A stretch of 64,000 nt of DNA from Pyronema omphalodes. Its lineage: Eukaryota > Ascomycota > Pezizomycetes > Pezizales > Pyronemataceae. Where the stretch lies: the NCBI GenBank assembly GCA_024516155.1, contig JAJJXM010000013.1, positions 434,001-498,000 on the forward strand, read 5' to 3'. Each line of letters begins with the position of its first letter. Position 1 is the first letter of the stretch. The position numbers were made by a program, and so were the translations under genes. This document shows, piece by piece, positions 1 through 11,441 of this stretch. The notes under the pieces are model-generated. The model was not told where the DNA came from. It ran no database searches and was given only the letters and a program-made list of their open reading frames with translations.

Positions 1-912
1 CACGGCCTGCCAGACACAGTAGTGTCCGACCGCGGTCCGCAATTTGTGGCCCATTTCTGGAAACACTTGGCGAATTGCATGGGTATCGAAATTGCCACGA
101 GTACGGCCTTTCACCCCCAAACCGACGGCCAAACAGAGAGAATTAACGCGGTTACGGAGCAATATCTCCGCGCGTACGTCTGTTATTTACAAGACGATTG
201 GAAGAAATTTCTACCAATGGCAGAATTTGCTGCAAATAACCAAGTATCGGATACAACGTCGCTGTCTCCGTTCTACGCTATATATGGTCGACACCCCAAG
301 TGCTCTTTCGAACTGGAAACCAGGACCGACAATCCTGAGGAAGTGAAAGCGAACGAGGTAGCGGAAAGGATGTCACACATCCATGACGTCTTACGTTCGG
401 AAATGAAATACGCCCAAGCCCGCCACATAGAAGCCGCCGACAATTCCCGACTCCCCGCGCCGGTCTTCAAACCAGGAGACCTGGTATGGCTGGACGCCCG
501 TAACCTAAGAACCCGCCGCCCCTCAAAGAAACTAGAAAATAAACACCTAGGCCCCTTCACCGTGTTACGGCCTATTGGATCTCACGCCTATGAATTGGAT
601 ATACCGGAGACCATGAAACACCACAGGACCTTCCCCGTGTCCCTACTAAACCCAGCCCCCTCGGACCCCCTCCCTGGCCAGATTATTCCACCGCCCCTAC
701 CGGTAGTAGTAGACGGCGAAGAAGAATGGTTCGTGGATGAAATTCTGGATAGCCGTTGGTCAAGAGGAAACCTGCAGTACCTCGTCAAGTGGACCGGCCA
801 TGACTCCCCAACCTGGGAACCGGAAACGAACCTATCCGAAACTGAGGCCGCCGAGAGATTTCACCAGTTATACCCAGACAAACCTTCTCCTCTCGTAGGA
901 ACTCGAGCCTAA
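1..912 (+). CDS. Gypsy integrase C-terminal part with chromodomain (partial)
   Basis: The reading frame is open from base 1, so this is the end of a longer pol polyprotein that begins outside the window. The start shows the second catalytic Asp of the DDE integrase core (SDRGPQF) and then the HPQTDGQTE segment before the catalytic Glu. A PGDLVWLDARN motif, typical of the gypsy integrase tail, follows near residue 155. The last ~60 residues form a chromodomain (VDEILDSR, YLVKWTGH, TWEPETNL), which in chromoviruses steers integration toward modified histones. The frame ends 11 bp before the LTR. There is no stop or shift in the 303 codons seen, so this copy may be young. It is far less damaged than the other gypsy elements here. 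Confidence 0.93.
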   Translation, partial: HGLPDTVVSDRGPQFVAHFWKHLANCMGIEIATSTAFHPQTDGQTERINAVTEQYLRAYVCYLQDDWKKFLPMAEFAANNQVSDTTSLSPFYAIYGRHPKCSFELETRTDNPEEVKANEVAERMSHIHDVLRSEMKYAQARHIEAADNSRLPAPVFKPGDLVWLDARNLRTRRPSKKLENKHLGPFTVLRPIGSHAYELDIPETMKHHRTFPVSLLNPAPSDPLPGQIIPPPLPVVVDGEEEWFVDEILDSRWSRGNLQYLVKWTGHDSPTWEPETNLSETEAAERFHQLYPDKPSPLVGTRA

Positions 913-923
913 CGGGGGGGTAC

Positions 924-1451
924 TGTCACGGCACACGGCTGACGAGCCGTTGTGTTGCGTCATCATGTTGTCGTGGTTGTTGATTGACAACGTGCCGTTG
1001 TCTTGCCGTGTTGTGTTGCCGTTGTGTTGTTGTGTTGTTGTGTGTGCCGTGCCATGTGACTGAGAGAATGATTGATGATGGATAACGTACCACGAGCTGG
1101 AGAGCTGTGGCGTCGCAGTTGAATCGATGGAGAACGGAAGCTCATGTAGCGATGATTGTATGACGGCCCAGCAAGAGTGCTGGCCGCCCCTTTGTACATA
1201 AGGAGGCTTGCCTCCCCGTTGTCGAGATTCTCCATCGAACGTCTTGTGTCTTCTCCTGACTCCTAATATAAGAATTCCTCTCCTAAGTCCTACGTCACTC
1301 TTGTCCTTGTCCCTGTCCCTGTTTAGTGTGCCGTCCGTCTGACGAGCACTTCGGTCCTTGTCCTGCCGTTCCCCGTTCCGGAACCTGCCTAGCCCCTCTT
1401 TCCGGTAGTGTTCAGTGTGTCCCTTGAACGTCCGTTCTCGTGTCCCTGACA
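924..1451 (+). repeat. 3' LTR of gypsy element 1
   Basis: It begins TGTCACGGC just after a run of seven G (polypurine tract) and ends CCCTGACA, giving short terminal inverted repeats TGTCA/TGACA and a length of about 528 bp. It contains a TTG-rich stretch near 970-1050 (TGTTGTTGTG-like). A degenerate copy of the same LTR lies at about 33600-34077 in the opposite orientation. The second LTR of this element is not in the window, so the boundaries rest on the terminal motifs only. Confidence 0.75.
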
Positions 1452-1479
1452 CGCACTGCCTGTCGTCAGTAACCGTGGA

Positions 1480-3491
1480 TACGGATTCTCATAGTGCAGT
1501 GTGGTGGAGTCGTCAGGTTGTGAGCAGACCGCCCCGATGGCATAGTCAGAGGCGTCTGTTTCCAGGGTGGGTGGCCGATCCGGATCGAAATGTTGCAGGA
1601 TCGGCTGGGATATCATTGCCATCTTGAGTTGCTCGAAAGCTCGCTGCGTCTCGTCGTTCCATTCCCAGGGTACGGGCTTTTTCACTAATCGTGTCAATGG
1701 CATGGTGATCTTGCTGAAATCCCGGATGAATCGACGGTAGAAATTGGAGAACCCCAGGAAACTTCGTACCCCCTTCACAGTTACCGGTTCCTTCCATTCC
1801 TTAACTGCCCTGATTTTCTCGGGGTCCATTTGCAACCAAGTGGGAGATATCATATATCCCAGTATTCCGTTTTTTCGTGTGGAATTCACATTTTGATGGT
1901 TTCAGGGTTAGTCCTACGTCCCTTAACCTCTCCAGGACCATGCGGAGGTGCGTCCAATTCTCTTCTATATTATCCGAGTAAACCAATATGTCGTCGGGAT
2001 AGGCGATGCAAAAGATATCGAGGTAATCACTTAGGACTTCGTTCATCCATGGTTGAAAAGATGCCAGAGCATTTGTTAAGCCCAACGGCATTACCAAATA
2101 TTCGTATAGACAGTACTTGGTACGGAACGCAGTCTACCGTTCATCCCCTTTGGCTATTCGCAGGTTATGATATGCATCTCTGACATCCAACTTGGTATAG
2201 ATCTTGGCGTTGGAAAGTCTATCCAGCGCTTCCCCTATCAACGGAAGTGGGTTGCCATCTTTGATTGTGATCTCATTGAGTCGTCGGTAGCCTACGCATA
2301 ACGGCCGGGTACCATCCTTTTTCTTGACGAAATGGATGGGGGCTCCCGCCGGAGACGTTGACCGTCGGAACCAACCCCGCTTCTCATTCTCCTCCAGGTA
2401 ATCCCTCAATACCCGCAGTCGTTCCTCATCGAGGGCTCGCCTGGGCTGGACGGCGGAATCTTTCCTTCCATCAAGGGAATCTGGTGATCATGATGTCGGT
2501 GTGGAGGTAACCCTACCGCCTCTTTTTCCCTGAACACGGAGAGGTAATCTGTATATTCGGCTGGTATTATTTCTTCCAGGGGCTCATGTTTGTTTTTCGC
2601 CGTTCGGGTTATTGTACCTGCGAGTTCCAATTCTTCGGAAGTGGCAATTAATTTGGCGGGAGCGGGTTCCCAGTTCCCCGGTTCTTTCTGGTTGGCTGGC
2701 ACTTGCCGGGGTTGCCGCGAAGCGCATTGCGGCGGGTCGGGATCGTCCTCGGTGGATTCCGCGCGCTTAGATCCCTGTACACTTTCTGTATCCTCGTCCT
2801 CCGACTCTTCCACTTCTTCTTCTTCGTCCTCCTCTATACTTCCTCCCCAGATTTCTTGGATGCGAAGCTCATCTTCCTCATCATTCAGGAGCATCTCTTC
2901 CCGCCCTTCCATGCCATAGGCGTGCTCCGCTTCCTCATTTATCTGTCGATCATATTTCTCTTCCGCTCCTCGTTCTGGTACAGTCGTGGCATGGGGTGAG
3001 GTAGGAAGGCAGTTCTTTCCACATCGTTCGGAATTGAACACAATCCTTCCTTCCTTCCAGTCGATGCTGGGATTGTGTTTCCGCAACCAAGGCAGTCCCA
3101 AGATGATGGGTGAATTGCCAATGGTGATACAGTGGAGCCTAATTTCTTCCTTATCGTCGTTGATAACCATGGTTACCATGGCATCGTGTGTCACTGGGCC
3201 CCCGTCCAATTCCCGTCTGTCTACAGCGAGAACCTTTCGTGGGGTTAACTTTTTCGCGCAGGGCAATCCCTGCTGTGTCACGTATTTTCGGTCTATAAGA
3301 TTCTCCGTGGCCCCGCAGTCGATCATGGCCGTTGTGTGATATTCTTTGTTATTTCGTCCTATTATCTTGCCTCGCAGGATAATCTTTTCGTGTCTTCTGT
3401 ATGGTCCTACACTCGAAATTCTATCCGCCGGTCCTGCAGTGGTTGAACCGGTGGGCGACAGTCGCCCCAGGAATCCACCCTTTTCTTTCAT
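1480..3491 (-). pseudogene. Gypsy Pol pseudogene: protease, RT, start of RNase H (element 2)
   Basis: A frame at 3491-2406 carries the aspartic protease (AMIDCGATENLI, with DCG in place of the usual DSG; later ILGLPWLRKHNP) and a very acidic linker with runs of Glu. It ends in the pre-RT segment LPPHRHHDHQIPL. RT then continues in other frames: 2409-2134 (AGAPIHFVKKKDGTRPL, YTKLDVRDAYHNLRI), 2097-1801 ([12 protein letters not shown], catalytic [11 protein letters not shown] where YxDD is expected) and 1889-1480 ([27 protein letters not shown]). At least three frame changes break it. RNase H stops abruptly soon after its first catalytic Asp region, close to the neighbouring LTR. Role when intact: polyprotein cleavage and reverse transcription. 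Confidence 0.85.
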
Positions 3492-3494
3492 TCC

Positions 3495-4738
3495 TGGGGA
3501 CTTTCTTTTCCCAACGTCTCCCCAAGTCCTTCTTCTGCTGATGTAGTTTCCGCCGCTCGGTATAACTTCCTAGTTGGGCAGTTCGCAGCGTAGTGTCCCA
3601 CCTTTCCACAGTTCAAACATTCGTTACTCCGCTTTCGCCTATCCTCCTCAATTCTATCCCTTGGTCTCGGTCGACGAGTGGAATCTGATTCCATCGGTTC
3701 GGGGTCGAAGGGTCGAGAGTCGTATCCCTGCCCCTTAATGTGAGGGTGGTTTTAGAATTCAGGTTCACATCGGGTCCTCAGTGTTCGGAAATTGAATGGT
3801 CGGTTATCTAGCGCTATAGCCTTGTTAGCGAATTCCGTGAGGTGTGTTGGTCGTTCGTCGAGGAGGGCTAACTGTCGTTGGACGTCTGTGTTTAGTCCAT
3901 GACTGAATTGATCAACGTAGGTTTCGTCATTATATCTGAGGTCGCATTTGATTCTCTGAAATTCAGCCCAGTATGCAGGGGCAGATCGCGTGCCCTGCCT
4001 GATCATCTCAAATTTTCTTCTTGCTACTTCCTTGGAGTCGGGTTCCCCGAAAGCCCTACTGACAGCGGTCCTGATGGTCTCCTAGGTTGTGTATACGCGT
4101 TTCCCCTCCTTGATGGACGGCTCGATCCATGCCCAAGCGTTACCTGTGCATCGGGAGCTAGCATATTTTACCTTTGTCTGTTCGGTGTCGAACCTATATC
4201 CTTCGCAATTGAACTTCAGTTCACATTGCGTCAGGAACGCCCTAAGCTTGGTTCTTTACCCATAGTACAACTCCGGGTCTTCCACCTTCGGCTTACTGTT
4301 TGTTGTGGGTCGATGGAGTTGGATGAGGATCTGGTGCAGCTGCTCCTAGGTCATTGGGACGAGAGTGACAAGTCCTAGTCCTGCCGGGGTCACCATTTCA
4401 GCAGGGTCGTCGGTGGAGGTATGGGGAAGTTCGGGGAATGAGGGGTCTGCGGTCTGGATGGTTGTTCGGAGGTCACTGGGCTTGCCGATCCCGTCGGTTC
4501 TTGTTCGATATGTTCTCCGAGTTCTTTTAACTGAAAGGACGCCACTGTGGGCATCTACTTATGGGTTTTTCAGTCTTTTCGTTCCGCGTTGGGTATCCTA
4601 CACTGGATGCAATCAAATATCAGAATCTGTATCCACGGTCAACTTATGACAGGCAGCGCGGGGTTTCGGCAAAGGGCGGGGCGGCGGCGGCTTGGTGAAG
4701 GCTTGGAGGTTCAGGATGGGCGAGGGTTTCTGGGACAT
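3495..4738 (-). pseudogene. Gypsy Gag pseudogene (element 2)
   Basis: The best start is the ATG at 4738-4736, followed by a Pro-rich N-terminus (SQKPSPILNLQAF). Capsid-like homology appears at about 4160-3760 (AFGEPDSKEVARRKF, SAPAYWAEFQRI, FSHGLNTDVQRQL), as in the Retrotrans_gag family. A CX2CX4HX4C zinc knuckle (CLNCGKVGHYAANC) at about 3630-3590 binds RNA in the particle. The frame has in-phase stops, including TAG near 4083 just before ETIRTAV and others near 4600, and it changes frame before the knuckle, so no full Gag can be made. Gag packages the element RNA in virus-like particles. Confidence 0.75.
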
Positions 4739-4913
4739 CGCAGGTGAGTGTATGAGAGATGGAAATGTCACAAGGGAACTTTTGTATATAGGATTGTAGT
4801 AGATAGAAACTTGATTGCGTGAAGAAATAAACTAAGTAGAAATTTCCTCCTCTTATACTTGTTCCTTCATGACCCGTGACTCAGCATTCTCCGCCTGTGG
4901 AGAATTCTCCAAT

Positions 4914-5150
4914 GCTAACCACCGTGATAAAGTAAATACATGACCAAGATTCCCCACCATTGCCAACCGCCGTAATTCCAAATAATAGAACAAGAAAACA
5001 ATACATACCAGAAATAACTACCTTGCTAACCGCCGTAATTGCAAATAACAAAGAAACAATACATAACAAAAGATAACTTGCTAACCGCCGTAATTCCAAA
5101 TACATAACAAATAAGTAAAAGAATTCAACGTTTGCCTAACCGCCGTGATA
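4914..5150 (-). repeat. Tandem repeat in the leader of element 2
   Basis: Five copies of a GCTAACCGCCGTAATTCC-like core (plus-strand reading) begin at 4914, 4962, 5025, 5080 and 5134, so spacing is 48, 63, 55 and 54 bp. The spacers are A-rich (AACAATACATAACA-like). They lie between the gag start of the minus-strand element and the LTR that begins at 5214, so they are probably part of its 5' leader or LTR. Function unknown. Confidence 0.7.
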
Positions 5151-5213
5151 CCTAAAATAATCCCAAATCATAAATATTTCGTAACATATGAAAATCCCCG
5201 GCAAGGCGCCGAG

Positions 5214-6320
5214 TGTCACGGCTCGAGAATTATTACCTTGCCCCTCCTCGTCATTCATTCACCTATTATCATTCGCTTCATTATTCAGCACTCGTTTGTT
5301 TATTTATTTCTATTATCTTTCGGTCTTCGATCATAGCTCGTCACTCGCCTTTGTTAGGGTTACGCTCAATTCCCAAATCGTCAAAAAGGTCACGTGACAT
5401 ATCCCCAGGGTTAGGGGTCTGCTCGGATCCCTTTTTTTGGAAATTCCATACCTACGGTCTACCGATCATCTTCTCCGATTAGATAAGATCGGTCACATGT
5501 CCCTTATCAATAGTAGATCAGTATGCACGCGCACTGGTCTACTAAGGTGCGCACACGTGACTAGGGCTAGGCCACGATCATCTTATCGATAAGATAAGAT
5601 CTAGACATGTGACCTTATCAGTATTGCACCATCGTTCCAATCGCAGCTGATCTGGATTCTCGTGACTAGGGTTAGGGTTGCACCCGCACGCACACAAACT
5701 AGGGTTAGGTTTGTGACCGCACGCGCAAAGCTAGGGTTAGGGTTACGGACGCACGCGCACGATTAGGGTTACGGAAGCGCGCGCGCGAAGTACGCTACCG
5801 AGCACGGGAGTTACGCTATTGCGCACGCGAGATACGCTAACGAGCGCGCGACGAGGGTGTGCACGCAAACACGCTAATTTGGTACGAACGTGTTAGCGCG
5901 TCTAGAACGCGCAACCGCGACCGCGTTGTTTACTTAGTTATTTTTCGGCAAAAATCTGCAAATAGTTGCTCGGCATATAAGGAGGAAAAATTGTATATAA
6001 GAGGATTGTTTCTTTGTTTGTTTATTTTGTTTTTCTTTTCTCCTTACACAGTTATTTGTTTATTTATAAATTCAAATACTTTGTCAATCTTTGTTTACGT
6101 CCTCGTTCTCGTCCTCGTCTTTCGATCTCTTTGTCCCTTGAAATCTTTGTTCATTTCCTTAAATTCTCAACACAGAAATCTCTAAGTTGATGCTCGACAC
6201 AGCTTAAGAGTTTCTAACGTTGAAGTTATTATAAGGTTATCTTCATTGAACTCAAGAGTGAATAATTGAGAAGAGCCCTCAGGTTCTCCGTCAGCTATCT
6301 CTCCCTTGTTCGCCGTTACA
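5214..6320 (+). repeat. 5' LTR of element 3
   Basis: It runs from TGTCACGGC to GCCGTTACA and is about 1107 bp. It aligns along its length with 11442-12576. It contains telomere-like TAGGGTTAGGGTT runs (5667-5679, 5732-5744) separated by GCACGCGCAC-like alternating purine/pyrimidine stretches, and a TATATAA box at 5994-6000. The 3' third is T-rich (TTTGTTTGTTTATTT). That T-rich part is also found as a relic at 23254-23573. Confidence 0.9.
5994..6000 (+). promoter_or_regulatory. TATA box in the 5' LTR of element 3
   Basis: TATATAA in the second half of the LTR, where the U3 promoter of an LTR retrotransposon is expected. The same motif is conserved in the 3' LTR at 12250-12256. Use as a promoter is inferred. 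Confidence 0.5.
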
Positions 6321-6563
6321 ACATAACTGTGTAATCAAGACCTGCCGGCTCTACCGTCAACTCTCGATTACAACAAGCTTTTCATGCTCCACAACCTCTG
6401 GTTCTACGAATTCATCAATCTATTACCGATTTTTCGTTCCCTTGAAAACCCTGTCGTCCCCGACGAAATCGAAATTGCTCGACAACTCGGAAACGAATAC
6501 TCAGCAACTCGAATTCAATATAACGACGAAACCAACATCTGGCACCTCTGTTAACCCCTCGAA

Positions 6564-7682
6564 ATGGACCAAAATGACAAGGTCATTGTGGCCCTGTCCC
6601 TCAACGAAGCCGAAAGGCTGGAGGTCGAACAGGACCCCACGAAGATCAAACTGGTCCGCAACGCTGTAAAGGAATACGAACGAGACTGTCAACTTAGAGA
6701 TGACATCCGAGTTGAACTAATAGAAGCTCGAAAGGATAATTCCCTCTACGCCCAACGAATTACCGACTTGGACAGGGATCTCGAAAGCGCCAACACCTCC
6801 GTTCGACTCCTACAAGCCCTTACGAAGAACGGTCCCCTCCCGAATACCTGTGCTATCGAATTACCCCACCCACCTGAGTTTTCTGGTGAACGCAAGGAAC
6901 TCTTGAACTTCATTTCGAAAGTCAGATCCAAGCTCGCCGGAGACTCCTCCCGTTTTACCGATGATCAGCATAAGCTTCGTTACACTTATGGATATCTCAA
7001 AGGCAACCCCCAGAATCAAATTCAACCTTACGTCGTTACAGATAAGATTAAACTTAAGGACGTTGAGGCTCTCATTTCAATTCTGGAAGCCGCCTTTGGA
7101 GATCCTGATCAAGTTGGAACTGCATCTGCGGAATTGGATAAACCTCAACAAGGCAACCGTGAGTTTAGCCAATATTACCCAGAAGTCCATCGATTAATGG
7201 CTATCTTGAACTACGATGAGAACGCAAAGAAGGCTGCTCTGAAGCGAGGACTCTCTCGAGACCTTCAGACCAGTCTTGTTTACCAAGCCGAAGAACCTCA
7301 GAACTTCACCAAGTTTGTGGATCTTTGTATGAAGCTAGATTATAGAATTCGAGCTCATTCAAACACCACAAAACGGCACGTTCCTTCGGTCCCCAGTCGT
7401 TCCAGCTCCACGCCGTCTTGACCGGCGTCCCACCCAACGAATACCAGTAGTGGTAATTACGGATCGGACTCCATGGACCTATCAGCTTTCCAGAAGGCTC
7501 AGAACCAACGCCGTCGTGATGAACGAATGGCTAAGGGAGTTTGTCTTTACTGTGCATCAGCCGATCATTTCAAAAACGAATGCTCTACGTTGGCAGCAAA
7601 CAACTCCCGCAAGATTCGCCTGGCTGCCGCCGAGGTTTTGGATATCCCAACAAACCCCGACGTCGACCAGGGAAAAGAGTAG
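6564..7682 (+). pseudogene. Gypsy Gag with one in-frame stop (element 3)
   Basis: The ATG at 6564 opens a 285-codon frame ended by TGA at 7419-7421; the same frame then resumes and runs to TAG at 7680. Residues ~40-80 (LRDDIRVELIEARKD, ITDLDRDLESAN) look like a coiled coil. The middle matches retrotransposon capsid (LPHPPEFSGERKELLNFI, FGDPDQVGTA, NREFSQYYPEVHRLM). After the stop comes a CX2CX4HX4C zinc knuckle (CLYCASADHFKNEC). The TGA reads as a CGA codon changed by one C-to-T step, so the intact protein was probably about 372 residues. Pol follows in another frame. Confidence 0.85.
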
Positions 7683-7689
7683 TCCATCA

Positions 7690-10600
7690 ACAGCCTGTTG
7701 GCTCTGTTGTTGGACCAGCCCCTGCAACGTTTTTCGTTTCATCTCAGGAAATCGTTGATGTATCCGCTAGTTCTTTGTCAAGTAAACAAGAAAACGAATT
7801 GGATGGGAATCATTTGGTCGTGCAATGTACACTAACTGAACACAATACCATAATCGATACTCATGCTCTCGTAGACTGCGGATGCACAGGAATTTCCTTC
7901 ATGAACGAAGACTTCGCACGCCAACACAACTTTCCCCGTTATCAATTAAAAAACCCCAAAATGGTTGAGGTAATTGATGGTCGACCCATTTCACAGGAGA
8001 CATCACCGAATACGTTGAAGTCGAATGTACAACAGGAGACCATCATGAATTACTAACTGGTTACGTTACTCGGCTTGGTTATTCTCCCCTCGTTCTAGGA
8101 ATCCCATGGCTTCGTAAACACGATGTTACAATAAACTTCGCCGACAACGATATCAAATACTCTTCACCGAACTGTCTCCCCCACCGAACCACGTTAACAC
8201 CCACCCCTGTTAAGGTTATTGCTCCGACACAACAAAATAAGATCTGTGCTATTTCAGCTACGACGTTTCGACGAATCGTCAACAATGCCAATAATCGTTA
8301 CGGAAAAGTCGAACAATTCTCCTTGTCGTTGAATGGAATCACCACAGCTCTTCAACCAGAGAAAGAGGAACCAGATCTTAAGACTATTGTACCACCAGAA
8401 TATCACCAGTACTTGGGTATCTTCGAAAAAGTCAATGCCGATAAGTTACCGCCCCATCGACCGTCGGATCACAGCTTATCACTCGTCACTGGTTTTCAGC
8501 CTCCCTTCGGTCCCCTTTACTCCCCATCACATCCAGAGCTGGAGGAATTGAAACAATGGTTAGATGAAAACCTGACCAAAGGTTTCATTCGTGCCTCCTG
8601 ATCCCCAGCGGCTGCTCCCATTCTTTTCGTAAAGAAAGGAGATGGTTCGTTGCGTTTGGTGGTCGATTATCGTGGCATCAACGCCGGAACAATGAAGAAT
8701 CGCTACCCTCTTCCCCTGATGCAGGATACCTTAATGAACCTTTCAAGAGCTAAGTGGTTCACTAAGCTCGACATTAGGGGAGCGTATAATTTAATACATA
8801 TGGCAAATGAGGAGGAATGGAAAACCGCTTTTCGTACCCGGTATGGATTATTCGAATCATTGGTTATGCCCTGTGGGCTTACCAATGCCCCTGCAACGTT
8901 TCAGAACTTCATTAACGACGTATTGGCACCTTACCTTGATCGATTCTGCACTGCTTATTTGGATGATACCCTAATCTATTCGGATAATCTCGAAGAACAT
9001 AAACAACGTGTAAAATTGATCCTCGAAGCATTCGAAAAAGCGGGATTACATCTCAAATCAGAGAAATGCGACTTCCATCAGAAGGAAGTAAAGTACTTAG
9101 GACTCATCATTAGTACAGAAGGAATAATGATGGATCCTGAGAAGATTACTGCAGTCCGGGATTGGGAATCTCCCCGAAACCTCAAAGATGTTAGAGCGTT
9201 TTTGGGTTTTACAAATTTCTATCGACGTTTCGTTAAAAACTATTCAAAGATAGTCCAACCTTTCACGTTACTCACACGAAAAGGAGTTCCTTTCGTCTGG
9301 TTGGAACCTCAACAACAGGCCCTTGAGGAATTGAAATCAACGTTTACATCCGCCCCCGTCCTGGCTCGTTTCGACCCAGACCGGGATGTTATTGTCGAAA
9401 CGGATGCTTGTGATTATGTCTCTGCTGGAGTACTTTCTCGGTATGATGATGAAGCAATCTTACATCCTATTGCTTACTTCTCAAAGAAACATTGCTGCGC
9501 CGAATGTAATCATGAGATATGTAATGAAGAACTCATGGCTATCGTCCGGGCGTTCGAAGAATAGCGTCCCGAATTACAGTCTGTTATTAATCCAATTCGC
9601 GTATTGTCAGATCATAAGAATCTGGAATATTTTACTTCGACAAAGCTCTTGAACCGCCGTCAAGCCCGTTGGTCCCAGTTTTCGTCTCAGTTTGATTTCA
9701 AGATTGTTTAGCGCCCCAGTACCGCAGGCGGTAAACTAGACGCACTGACTCGTCGATCCGGAGATCTGCCTAAAGAGGGGGATGAACGCTCCCAAGAGAA
9801 CCATACAAGGATTATTAAGCCGGAGAATATCCTTCACGTTGCGGCTGTTACCTCCAGTAATCAACAAACAACAACGGATTCGCAACAAACAATAATACCA
9901 GACCCACAACAAACAAGCCCCACCTTATCCCAGCTCTTCACGGAAGCCTACGATAAAGACCCATTCCCTACTAAGGTTATTGAAATCCTAAACAATAACA
10001 CTCGTTATTGTAAAGACATTACATTAGCAGAATGTACAGTAAACAATAACCCTTTACTCTACCGGGGATGTTTATGGGTCCCGAATTACGAACCTCTACG
10101 ACTACACCTAATGCAACAACACCACGACTCTCCTACGGCTAGACATCCAGGTAGATCTAAAGCATTAGAATACCTTTCAAGAACCTATACGTGGCCCCAG
10201 ATGAGAACAGACGTGGAAAGATATATTCGAAATTGTCATACCTGCCAACGTTCGAAACCTACCAGACATGCCCCGTTTGGTATTCTACGCCCACTACCTA
10301 TTCCAGAAAGACCCTGGCGGGACATATCAATGGACTTCGTAACAGGATTACCATGGTCTAATGGGTGTGATGGAATTTGGGTAGTTGTGGACAGATTAAC
10401 CAAAGAACAACACCTAATTGCCTGTCGAATGGATATTGACGCAAAGGAATTATCGTCTTTATTTATTACCCACATCTTCCGATTGCATGGATTTCCCCTT
10501 ACCATTATCTCTGATCAAGGACCCCAATTCGCTGCTTTGTTTTGGAAGAATCTCTGTCGACGTTTGGGAATCGAGCCTCGATTGTCTACGGCATTCCATC

Positions 10601-11400
10601 CACAAACGGACGGTCAAACAGAATGGATGAACGCTATTATGGAACAATACCTCCAAGCCCACGTGAACTATCTTCAACATGATTAGGCTGATTGGTTACC
10701 ATTGGCAGAATTCGCTGCGAATAACCAAGCATCCGAGACAACGGGAACTTCCCCGTTCTTGGCTAATAAAGAATTCGACCCCCGCTGCCAATTCGATTTA
10801 CTCCCAGCAGCTACGAATGATGTTAACGATCGACGGGCCCAAACAACCTGGAAAACCCTCGCCGAAATCCATAACCATCTACGAGCTGAAATCAATAGAG
10901 CCAATCTACGTTATCAAGAGAATGCCGATAAACATCGACTCCCGTCACCGAATTATCAGCCTGGAGATTTGGTATGGATGAATGCTCGCAATTGGAAAAC
11001 TCGTCGACCCTCCCGGAAATTAGACAACAACCGTTACGGACCCCTCAAGATTATCGCCAAAGTATCCCCCTGCGCCTACCGATTAGAACTACCCCCAACG
11101 ATGAAATGCCATAACGTTCAACATGTTTCCCTATTAGAACCCGCTGCGAATAACCCTTACCCCGGTCAACAATGAGACCCACCACCCCCGGTGGAAATCA
11201 ACGGTGAAGACGAATACTTCATCGAAGCTATCCTCGACTCCCCAATTCACAGGAAGAAACTTTTTTTCAGTACATGGTTAAATGGGTTGGATACGATATG
11301 CCCGATTGGGAACCCGCTGAACTTCATTCCGACAGTAAAGCCGTTGACGACTTCAATAAAAAGTACCTCAATAGACCGGTACCCCTCCCTAACTTATCTT
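7690..11400 (+). pseudogene. Gypsy Pol: protease, RT, RNase H, integrase, chromodomain (element 3)
   Basis: Protease (HALVDCGCTGISFM, about 7860-7910) lies in frame 2, then a shift near 8000 moves to frame 1, where most of pol continues: LVLGIPWLRKHDV, LPPHRPSDHSLSL, RT from 8600 (FTKLDIRGAYNLI, catalytic AYLDDTLIYSD near 8955), RNase H (ETDACDYVSAGVLS), integrase zinc finger (QQHHDSPTARHPG, CHTCQRSK), core with Asp (SMDFVTGLPW), Asp (SDQGPQFAALFW) and Glu region (HPQTDGQTEWMN), and the PGDLVWMNARN tail. In-frame stops lie at 8599, 9562, 9709, 10684 and 11173. The chromodomain (YMVKWVGYD, DWEPAELHSD) needs a further shift at a T run near 11262-11268. Stops are mostly explained by C-to-T or G-to-A changes. 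Confidence 0.9.
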
Positions 11401-11441
11401 AGGAGTTACTTCGCCGGATCTCAGTCCAAGAAGGGGGATCC

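Larger units (their letters stand above)
1..1451 (+). mobile_element. 3' part of a Ty3/gypsy chromovirus (element 1)
   Basis: The fragment enters from the left edge. It holds the integrase C-terminal half with a chromodomain, then a G-rich polypurine tract at about 913-920, then a complete LTR (924-1451). On its right it abuts the RNase H region of a minus-strand gypsy element, so it probably inserted into that element. The left flank, which would carry the matching target duplication, lies outside the window. Confidence 0.9.
1452..5213 (-). mobile_element. Degenerate minus-strand Ty3/gypsy element (element 2), truncated in RNase H
   Basis: Read on the minus strand, gag starts at about 4738, then a CCHC zinc knuckle, protease, reverse transcriptase and the beginning of RNase H follow, and homology stops near 1480-1500 next to the LTR of element 1. 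Integrase and the 3' LTR are missing from the window. The part upstream of gag (4739-5213) holds a tandem-repeat leader, and no LTR end is clear there because another LTR begins at 5214. Stops and frameshifts in gag and pol make it inactive. Confidence 0.85.

Noticed and set aside
868..1452. 194-codon minus-strand frame over the element 1 LTR
   Set aside because: It lies wholly inside the LTR, is full of low-complexity Thr/Asn/Gln from the TTG-rich stretch, and has no motif.
5655..5800. A true chromosome end or telomere remnant
   Set aside because: The TTAGGG units are inside both LTRs of one element and are mixed with other sequence, so they belong to the LTR.
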